From the NCBI GenBank assembly GCA_046597185.1, contig JBKJLF010000705.1:1-39063 (forward strand): a DNA stretch of 39,063 bases, given 5' to 3'. The first letter of the stretch is position 1. Each line of letters starts with the position of its first letter. The translations under genes were made by a program, and so were the position numbers. This DNA comes from CAMBDR01 sp046597185. Its GTDB lineage: Bacteria; Pseudomonadota; Gammaproteobacteria; Burkholderiales; Burkholderiaceae_D. Below are positions 32,547 through 39,063 of this stretch, in pieces. Under the pieces are notes generated by a model. That model was not told the origin of the DNA and did no database searches. It was given only the letters and a program-made list of their open reading frames with translations.

Positions 32547-35500
32547 ATGACGACTGCTAAATTTATCCATCTCCGACTCCATTCCGAGTATTCCATTGTC
32601 GATGGCTTGGTGCGCCTTGACGATGTGATTGCGGCTGCCGCCAAAGACGGCCAACCAGCCTTGGCCATTTCTGATCTGGCCAATTTGTTTGGCATGGTGA
32701 AGTTTTATAAAACCGCACGCGGCAAGGGCATTAAACCGATTGTGGGCTGCGATGTGTGGATTAGCAACGACAGCAACCGCGACAAACCATCGCGTTTATT
32801 GCTGCTGGTTAAAAATCGCCATGGTTATTTGCAATTGTGCGAATTATTGTCGCAAGCCTGGCTCACCAACCAATGGAAGGGGCGCGCCGAAATTCGTGCC
32901 CAATGGCTGCAAGCCTTAAATGAAAAAAATGCGGAAAATAGTGCGGAAAATGGCGGCGAAAACGGTTTGATCGCGCTTTCCGGTTCGCAATTTGGCGATA
33001 TTGGTATCGCGCTGGAAAATGGTAATGTTGCCCTGGCCGAACAATGCGCCAAACAATGGGCGCAGATTTTCCCAGGCAGTTTTTATATCGAAATCCAACG
33101 TGGTGGCCATCCGAATGCCGAAAACTTGCTGCGCCAACACCTGGTATTGGCGGCCAAACTGGGTTTGCCGGTGGTGGCCACCCACCCGATTCAATTTTTA
33201 TCGCAAGACGAATTTATCGCCCATGAAGCGCGCACCTGTATTGCCGAAGGAGAAATCCTGGGCAATGCGCGCCGCGTCAAGCGTTTTAACGAACAGCAAA
33301 GTTTTAAAACCCGGCAACAGATGGAAACACTGTTTGCCGATTTGCCGATCGCTTTGCAAAACTCGGTGGAAATTGCCAAACGCTGCAATTTAACGCTGGA
33401 ACTGGGCAAACCCAAGTTGCCCAATTTCCCCACGCCGCCGGGCATGACGATTGATGAGTTTTTGGTGGCCGAATCACGCGCCGGTCTGGAACAGCGCATG
33501 TTGCACCTGTTTCCCGACATTGCCAAACGCGAAGCGGTGCGGGAGCGCTATGAAGAGCGCTTGAAGTTTGAACTCGACACCATCATCAAAATGGGTTTCC
33601 CCGGTTACTTTTTGATTGTCGCAGAATTTATCCGCTGGGCCAAAGAAAACGGCGTGCCAGTCGGGCCGGGGCGGGGTTCGGGCGCGGGCTCGCTGGTGGC
33701 GTATGCGCTGCTGATTACCGATCTCGACCCGCTGGCCTATAACCTGCTGTTTGAGCGCTTTCTTAATCCTGAGCGGGTATCCATGCCCGACTTTGATATT
33801 GATTTTTGCCAGGAAGGGCGCGACCGGGTTATTCAACACGTCAAAGATTTATACGGCAAAGATGCGGTATCGCAAATTGCCACCTTCGGTACCATGGCGG
33901 CCAAGGGCGCGGTGCGCGACGTGGGGCGGGTGCTGGATTTGAGCTATATGTTTTGCGACGGCATTTCCAAACTGATTCCATTTAAACCGGGCAAACACGT
34001 CACCATTGCCGATGCGATTGCTGAAGAGCCGCAACTGGCCGAGCGTTTGGCCAATGAAGATGATGTGAAAAACCTGCTCGAACTGGCCCAGCAAGTGGAA
34101 GGCATCGCCCGCAATATCGGCATGCATGCCGGGGGCGTGCTGATTGCGCCGGGCAAACTCACCGATTTTTGCCCGCTCTACACCCAGGGCGGTGATTCGG
34201 GCGTGGTCTCGCAATACGATAAAGATGACGTGGAAGCGGTCGGTCTGGTTAAGTTCGACTTTTTGGGCTTGACCACGCTCACCATTTTGGATTGGGCGGT
34301 GCGTTACATCAAACGGCTCGATCCGGCGCAAGCCGATTTCGCGCTGGAAAAGCTGCCGCTGGACGACAGGGCCTCCTATAAATTGCTGACCGAAGCCAAA
34401 ACCGTGGCCGTGTTCCAGTTGGAAAGTCGCGGCATGCAAGGCATGCTGAAAGACGCCCGGCCCGACCGTTTTGAAGACATTATCGCGCTGGTGGCGCTGT
34501 ATCGCCCCGGCCCGATGGATTTGATACCCGACTTTTGCAAACGCAAACACGGCGAAGCGTTTGAATACCCCGATCCTCGTACCGAAGGCATTTTGTCGGA
34601 AACCTACGGCATTATGGTGTATCAGGAACAGGTGATGCAGATGGCGCAGGTGGTGGGCGGCTACTCGCTCGGCGGTGCGGATTTGCTGCGCCGTGCGATG
34701 GGTAAAAAGAAGGCCGAAGAAATGGCCAAGCACCGCGATATTTTCCGCGCTGGTGCCGCCAAAGATGGTTTGTCGCAAGAAAAAGCCGATGAAATTTTCG
34801 ATTTGATGGAAAAATTCGCTGGCTACGGTTTTAACAAGTCGCATGCCGCCGCCTATGCACTGCTGGCTTACCACACCGCCTATCTGAAAGCGCACCATGT
34901 GGCCGCGTTTATGGCGGCCAACTTGTCGCTGGCCATGGATGACACCGACAAGGTGAAAATTCTGGTTGAAGATGCGGTCGATGTCTGCGGCTTGACCATG
35001 TTGCCGCCCGATATCAACCAATCCGATTACCGCTTCACGCCAGCGGGCGCGCCGCCCTCGGTCACGGGCCAGCGTGTGACGCAAATTCGCTATGGCCTGG
35101 GGGCGATTAAAGGCTCCGGTCAGGGTGCGATTGAAGCGATTATCGCGGCGCGCAACGCGGGCGGCCCGTTTCTGGATTTATTTGATTTTTGTAAGCGCGT
35201 GGATAAACGCCAAATCAATCGCCGCACCTTGGAATCGATGGCGCGCGCTGGTGCGTTTGATTGCTTTAAGGTCGATCGTGGCGTGTTATTGGCCTCGATC
35301 AGCTTTGCGCTGGAATGTGCCGAGCAAGCGGCGGCCAGTGCCAATCAAGTCAGCCTGTTTGATGTGGACGACAGTTCGATGGCCCCGCCGGACTACGTTA
35401 AAGTGCCGCCGTGGAGTGACAAACAACGCTTGACCGAAGAAAAACTGGCGCTAGGGTTTTATTTATCCGGCCATTTGTTTCATTCCTATGCGGGCGAAGT

Positions 35501-36041
35501 GCGGCGCTTTATCCGCACCAAATTGTCCGAACTCGCGCCCTCGCGTGAGCCGCGCATGATGGCAGGCGTGATTGCGGGCGTGCGCACCCAACTCACGCAG
35601 CGCGGCAAAATCTGGATTGTGGCACTCGACGACAGCACCGCCGTGGTCGAAGTGACGGTCAATGCCGATTTGGTGGAAGAGCATAAAAACTGGTTCAAGG
35701 AAGATGAATTTTTAGCGGTGCAGGGCAAAGTCTCGGAAGACCGCTTTAATGGCGGGGTGCGCATCAATGCCGATAAGGTGATGGATATCGTCAGTGCGCG
35801 CAGTCAGTACGGGCGGCAATTGGGCTTGTCATTGTCCGGTAGTGTGGACGTGGCAAAATTGCGCGATGTCTTGATGCCTTACCGCGCGGCCGATGGTTTG
35901 CCTTTGAGCTTGCGCTATCGCGCCAAGAGTGCCGAATGTGAAATCCGCTTGGCCGATGAATGGCGCGTTGCGCCCGCCGATGCGCTACACTTGGCTCTGC
36001 GCGATCAACTGGGGGCGCAGCAAGTTTCAGTCGAATATTGA
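32547..36041 (+). CDS. dnaE: DNA polymerase III alpha subunit
   Basis: This is the replicative polymerase catalytic subunit. The 1164-residue length matches DnaE1 (E. coli 1160). The PHP domain opens with FIHLRLHSEYSIVDG. Catalytic Asp415 and Asp417 are in PDFDIDFCQEG and Asp571 in VKFDFLGLTTL, matching E. coli D401, D403 and D555. Later come the fingers motif YGFNKSHAAAYALLAYHTAYLKAH, the helix-hairpin-helix region and the OB fold (IAGVRTQLTQRGKIW). A 12-bp tandem repeat (32931-32966) inserts an AEN-rich loop in the PHP domain (about 129-140). No dnaN or clamp-loader gene is nearby. Confidence 0.98.
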   Translation: MTTAKFIHLRLHSEYSIVDGLVRLDDVIAAAAKDGQPALAISDLANLFGMVKFYKTARGKGIKPIVGCDVWISNDSNRDKPSRLLLLVKNRHGYLQLCELLSQAWLTNQWKGRAEIRAQWLQALNEKNAENSAENGGENGLIALSGSQFGDIGIALENGNVALAEQCAKQWAQIFPGSFYIEIQRGGHPNAENLLRQHLVLAAKLGLPVVATHPIQFLSQDEFIAHEARTCIAEGEILGNARRVKRFNEQQSFKTRQQMETLFADLPIALQNSVEIAKRCNLTLELGKPKLPNFPTPPGMTIDEFLVAESRAGLEQRMLHLFPDIAKREAVRERYEERLKFELDTIIKMGFPGYFLIVAEFIRWAKENGVPVGPGRGSGAGSLVAYALLITDLDPLAYNLLFERFLNPERVSMPDFDIDFCQEGRDRVIQHVKDLYGKDAVSQIATFGTMAAKGAVRDVGRVLDLSYMFCDGISKLIPFKPGKHVTIADAIAEEPQLAERLANEDDVKNLLELAQQVEGIARNIGMHAGGVLIAPGKLTDFCPLYTQGGDSGVVSQYDKDDVEAVGLVKFDFLGLTTLTILDWAVRYIKRLDPAQADFALEKLPLDDRASYKLLTEAKTVAVFQLESRGMQGMLKDARPDRFEDIIALVALYRPGPMDLIPDFCKRKHGEAFEYPDPRTEGILSETYGIMVYQEQVMQMAQVVGGYSLGGADLLRRAMGKKKAEEMAKHRDIFRAGAAKDGLSQEKADEIFDLMEKFAGYGFNKSHAAAYALLAYHTAYLKAHHVAAFMAANLSLAMDDTDKVKILVEDAVDVCGLTMLPPDINQSDYRFTPAGAPPSVTGQRVTQIRYGLGAIKGSGQGAIEAIIAARNAGGPFLDLFDFCKRVDKRQINRRTLESMARAGAFDCFKVDRGVLLASISFALECAEQAAASANQVSLFDVDDSSMAPPDYVKVPPWSDKQRLTEEKLALGFYLSGHLFHSYAGEVRRFIRTKLSELAPSREPRMMAGVIAGVRTQLTQRGKIWIVALDDSTAVVEVTVNADLVEEHKNWFKEDEFLAVQGKVSEDRFNGGVRINADKVMDIVSARSQYGRQLGLSLSGSVDVAKLRDVLMPYRAADGLPLSLRYRAKSAECEIRLADEWRVAPADALHLALRDQLGAQQVSVEY
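32931..32966 (+). repeat. 12-bp tandem repeat inside dnaE
   Basis: Units GCGGAAAATAGT, GCGGAAAATGGC and GGCGAAAACGGT add a short Asn/Glu/Gly-rich surface loop without changing the frame. Confidence 0.7.
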
Positions 36042-36072
36042 TGGTGCTTTTCAAAAGCAATGAGGGGATAGG

Positions 36073-37569
36073 ATGGGCAGTAGTTCGATTTTGGCTTCGC
36101 TGCAAAAAACCTTGGGTGCCAGCTTGCCCAATATTGGCGCTGCCTTGCTGTTTTTAATCATCGGCTGGACTGGCGCTTTGGTCTTGCGCGCAGCGTTGCG
36201 CCGAATGCTGGGCTTGATCAAATTAAACCAGCATCTGGCGCAAGACGTTGAAATGAGTGAAATGCACCTCGATATTGAATCCGTTTTCGCCGGGGCCGGG
36301 TTTTGGTTGGTGATTTTGCTCACCGTGGTGGGCGTACTCAATGCGCTCGATCTACCGGTTTTGTCCGGCCCGTTTGAAGCCTTGGTGCGGGAAATTGCCG
36401 GCTACCTGCCGCGTGCCGTCAATGGCAGCGTATTGGCGGTCATTGCCTGGGTGATGGCAATGCTGTTGCGTGGCTTGGCCACGCGCATGGTGGCCGTAGC
36501 CCTGCTGGAAGACCGCTTGCTGGCAGCGGCCGGCATGCAGCCCTTGGCCAAAAGCCTGGGCAATATTTTATTTTGGCTGGTCATTCTGTTGTTTTTGCCC
36601 GCCATTATCAGTGCCTATCAAATTGAAAATTTATTGGCCCCGCTCTCGGGCATGCTCAACCGTGCACTGGCAATGTTGCCCAATGTATTTTCTGCCTTAT
36701 TAATCGGCTTTATTGGCTGGCTGGTCGGGCGCGCGCTCAGCACGCTGACCGTGGTCGCCTTGGCGGCGGCAGGGCTGGATCGCATTGGTAAAAACGCCGG
36801 CCTCTCCGACGCCACCAAATTATCCAGCCTGGCCGGCAGTTTGGTAATGATTGCGGTATTCTTGCCCTCAATGATTGCCGCGCTTGATGCCATGAAGGTG
36901 GATACCATTGCACGCCCCGCTTCGCTGATGCTGGGCAAAATGATGGATGCGGTGCCGCAAGTGATTGCCGCCATCATGATCCTCACGCTCACTTTCTTCA
37001 TTGCCCGCTTCGTGGCGATTTTATTGCAACAGTTTCTCATCAGCCTGGGGGTGGATGCGGTGCCGGAAAAAATCGGCCTGGAAAAAGTCATGCGCGGCCA
37101 AGCTTTGCCCTCGACCCTGGCTGCTTCCTTGCTCAAATTTTTCGCCATGTTGTTTGCCACCGTGGAAGCGGCGGCCCAGCTTGAATTTGATCAGGTCAGT
37201 GAAGTGGTGACCATGTTCATCGAATTTGGTGGTGATGTGTTACTGGGTGGCGTCATCTTTACCGTTGGGTTTTGGCTCTCGAATTTGGCGCACGATGCGA
37301 TTTCGCGCGGCGGCAGTGCCAGTATGGCCAGAATCGCCCGGATTGCGATTTTGGGTCTGGTGATTTCGATGGGTTTGCGCGCCATGGGTATTGCGGACGA
37401 TATCGTCAATATGGCCTTTGCGTTTACCTTTGGTGCGGTGGCGGTGGCGGTGGCGCTGTCGTTTGGCCTGGGTGGGCGCGAAGCGGCGGGGCGGCAAATG
37501 GAATATTGGTTTGCTCAATGGCGCAGTGACAAAATTGATGGGAAAAACCAGGAGAAACAGGATGACTGA
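36073..37569 (+). CDS. CmpX-like membrane protein with repeated conserved TM helices (mechanosensitive channel related)
   Basis: The 498-residue inner-membrane protein has about ten or more hydrophobic helices in repeating blocks. The recurrent pattern (NIGAALLFLIIGWTGALVLRAAL; NVFSALLIGFIGWLVGRAL; QVIAAIMILTLTFFIARFV) is that of the conserved TM-helix family seen in CmpX and some MscS relatives. I do not see a clear MscS beta domain, so channel activity is only likely. AGGGGATAGG lies before the ATG. The end overlaps ybiB by eight bases, so the two are coupled. Confidence 0.8.
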   Translation: MGSSSILASLQKTLGASLPNIGAALLFLIIGWTGALVLRAALRRMLGLIKLNQHLAQDVEMSEMHLDIESVFAGAGFWLVILLTVVGVLNALDLPVLSGPFEALVREIAGYLPRAVNGSVLAVIAWVMAMLLRGLATRMVAVALLEDRLLAAAGMQPLAKSLGNILFWLVILLFLPAIISAYQIENLLAPLSGMLNRALAMLPNVFSALLIGFIGWLVGRALSTLTVVALAAAGLDRIGKNAGLSDATKLSSLAGSLVMIAVFLPSMIAALDAMKVDTIARPASLMLGKMMDAVPQVIAAIMILTLTFFIARFVAILLQQFLISLGVDAVPEKIGLEKVMRGQALPSTLAASLLKFFAMLFATVEAAAQLEFDQVSEVVTMFIEFGGDVLLGGVIFTVGFWLSNLAHDAISRGGSASMARIARIAILGLVISMGLRAMGIADDIVNMAFAFTFGAVAVAVALSFGLGGREAAGRQMEYWFAQWRSDKIDGKNQEKQDD

Positions 37570-38566
37570 ATCGCGCAAGGAGCCGCTGCATGAATCGGCG
37601 CATGCGGCCATCGTTGCGGCCAGCACTTTCGCTGCCGCCACCATCATCAAAGAAATCGGGCGCGGCAAACATGGTGCGCGCAATATGTCGCGCGGCGATG
37701 CCCATGCGCTCTACACGGCGATGCAATTGGGGCAGGTCAGCGATCTGGAATTGGGGGCCATTTTAATTGCGCTGCGTATCAAAGGCGAGTCAGTCGAAGA
37801 AATCGCCGGCTTTTTACAAGCTGCGCAAGATCAAATGACCTTGCTGCCGCTGCCCGAGGCCAATTACGCGCCGATCATCATCCCCAGCTATAACGGGGCG
37901 CGCAAGGTGGCCAATCTCACCCCCTTGCTGGCCTTGCTGCTCGCGCGGGAGGGCGCGCCCGTGTTGATGCATGGCGTCACGCACGACCCTGGGCGCGTGA
38001 CCAGCGCTGAAATCTTGCAGCAACTGGGTTACCGCCTGGCAGATAGTGTTGAACAAGCCAATCAGGATTTGGCCAGCGCGCGCCTGACTTTTATGCCGAT
38101 TCAGATTTTGGCCCCGAAAATGGCGGGCTTACTCAATTTGCGTGCCCGCTTGGGTTTGCGCAATTCAACCCATACTCTGGTGAAACTGGTGCAACCATTT
38201 GCCGGGGCGGCGTTGCGTTTGAGTTCTTACACCCACCCTGAATATTTGGAAATGCTGACCGACTATTTTAGTCATGCCGCGCCGTTTGATGAGGGTGATG
38301 TGTTTTTAATGCGCGGCACCGAGGGTGAAACCGTTGCCAATGCCAAGCGTGCCAATCAAATTGAATGGTTTCATGCGGGGCAGCGCACGGTACTGGTGGA
38401 AAAGCAAGCGCCAGTGGATGATTGGCCGCCCATGCCTGCCGAACGTGATGCCGCGACCACCGCCGCATGGATTGCTGCCGCCTTGCGTGGCGAACAGCCT
38501 GTGCCCGGCCCGATTCAAGAGCAAGTGGCGCATTGCCTGCGTGTGGCGCAAGGCTTAAAGCCTTAA
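37562..38566 (+). CDS. ybiB: YbiB/TrpD2-like glycosyl transferase-fold, nucleic-acid-binding protein
   Basis: The 334-residue protein has the fold of anthranilate phosphoribosyltransferase: an N-terminal helical domain (ISRGDAHALYTAMQ-like segment, then ELGAILIALRIKGES) and a larger domain with IIIPSYNGARKVANLTPLLALLLA and FMRGTEGE-like turns. Known YbiB proteins bind nucleic acid and do not act in tryptophan synthesis; no trp genes are nearby. The ATG at 37562 follows AGGAG and overlaps the upstream gene by eight bases. A longer frame from 37391 lies within the upstream gene and is not needed. Confidence 0.85.
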   Translation: MTESRKEPLHESAHAAIVAASTFAAATIIKEIGRGKHGARNMSRGDAHALYTAMQLGQVSDLELGAILIALRIKGESVEEIAGFLQAAQDQMTLLPLPEANYAPIIIPSYNGARKVANLTPLLALLLAREGAPVLMHGVTHDPGRVTSAEILQQLGYRLADSVEQANQDLASARLTFMPIQILAPKMAGLLNLRARLGLRNSTHTLVKLVQPFAGAALRLSSYTHPEYLEMLTDYFSHAAPFDEGDVFLMRGTEGETVANAKRANQIEWFHAGQRTVLVEKQAPVDDWPPMPAERDAATTAAWIAAALRGEQPVPGPIQEQVAHCLRVAQGLKP

Positions 38567-38593
38567 AATAGCGTGCGCCAGTGCGCCGATGCG

Positions 38594-39063
38594 TTAGGGC
38601 TTCCCGGCCAACAGCGCAGTCACCAATTGCTGCCGCCATTTTTGCACCGCGCCTTCGGTCTTTTCGTGCTGTAGGGTGGGGTGGGGGTTGGAATAATCGC
38701 CATACAATAACCCCAGAAATTTGCCCTCGTGCACCAGCGACAAGCATAAAAACGATTGCGCCCCCACCAGGGCGGGGAACCAATCCGGTATCAGTTTGGC
38801 GTAATTTTGCGCCCGCACATCGGCTACATATAAATCAATTTTTTTCGACATGATGACCTGGAAAATATCCAGCTTGGGGCCGGCACAACGAAATTTGGGC
38901 GTTACCTGATTGGCATTGCGCCCTACACCCGATACGCCCACCAAACCGGCTGAGCCGCTTGGCAGGCATAACAAGGTGAAATCGAATTGGTATTCTTCGT
39001 GGATCATGCGCAATGCCTGGTGGATTAGTTCAATCGGCTTTTTGCCATCGCTCTTGCCACCTA
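38594..39063 (-). CDS. C-terminal part of a GAF-like signalling protein (5' end outside the window)
   Basis: The reverse frame is open to the right edge and ends at TAA 38594. The visible 155 residues resemble a GAF fold: ELIHQALRMIHEEYQFDFTLLC, an AGPKLDIFQVIMSKK helix and the closing VHEGKFLGLLYGDYSNP, which is the typical last GAF strand pair. In related bacteria such a tail can follow an HDOD domain; that is inference. It converges on ybiB with 27 bases between. Confidence 0.6.
   Translation of the reverse strand, partial: GGKSDGKKPIELIHQALRMIHEEYQFDFTLLCLPSGSAGLVGVSGVGRNANQVTPKFRCAGPKLDIFQVIMSKKIDLYVADVRAQNYAKLIPDWFPALVGAQSFLCLSLVHEGKFLGLLYGDYSNPHPTLQHEKTEGAVQKWRQQLVTALLAGKP

Noticed and set aside
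33849..35084. 411-codon minus-strand frame inside dnaE
   Set aside because: It is a mirror of the strongly conserved DnaE polymerase region; composition is typical of antisense frames.
37391..37561. Longer ybiB start at 37391
   Set aside because: It would lie deep inside the upstream membrane-protein gene and gives an Arg/Trp-rich, unlikely N-terminus; AGGAG precedes the ATG at 37562.

Overview
The window looks like a moderately GC-rich betaproteobacterial chromosome. DnaE, the TrhO form, the YbiB/TrpD2-like gene and the style of the surface genes all suggest Burkholderiales, perhaps near Oxalobacteraceae; this placement is an inference from protein style, not from a marker gene. I saw no rRNA, tRNA, CRISPR array or complete insertion sequence.

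Layout. (1) 1-3600 is accessory and partly decayed: the 5' part of a DNA cytosine-5 methyltransferase, a phytanoyl-CoA-dioxygenase-like gene, a broken region with a strong 25-bp palindrome, and an orphan C-terminal toxin fragment (papain-like cysteine protease fold) coupled to a probable immunity gene. (2) 3610-10128, minus strand: a deoxynucleoside catabolic operon read deoB-deoC-aldehyde dehydrogenase-deoA-cdd. (3) 10224-16727, minus strand: a polysaccharide or O-antigen export operon read wzm-wzt-fkbM-double glycosyltransferase, running straight into the deo operon. (4) 16893-31451: a surface and secretion island. It holds a Crp/Fnr regulator, a TPR plus beta-barrel protein resembling Slam/type XI secretion proteins, a divergent FecR-domain protein whose C-terminus resembles a Slam-type cargo barrel, a 1156-residue DUF4214 S-layer-like protein, a methyltransferase with a regulatory domain, an unknown small protein, and a complete type I secretion system (ABC exporter, HlyD-type adaptor, TolC-type channel). 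(5) 31545-39063: housekeeping genes trhO, dnaE, a CmpX-like membrane protein, ybiB, and the C-terminal end of a GAF-like protein running off the edge.

The central observation is that three perfect CRP-type sites (TGTGA-N6-TCACA) occur in region 4 and I found none elsewhere. They lie in front of the Slam-like/FecR pair, the S-layer-like gene and the type I secretion operon. The Crp/Fnr regulator in the same island keeps the Arg-Glu-...-Arg residues that read TGTGA in E. coli CRP. This suggests a locally encoded regulon controlling secretion and coating of the cell surface. Its arrangement recalls the Caulobacter S-layer system, where a type I exporter secretes the layer protein and smooth LPS, made by Wzm/Wzt-type export, anchors it.

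A second window-wide pattern is a set of short tandem duplications (units of 12-16 bp), mostly at gene ends or junctions: deoC stop, deoB leader, wzt stop, fecR stop, tolC start, the end of the small unknown gene, a dnaE insertion and a glycosyltransferase linker.
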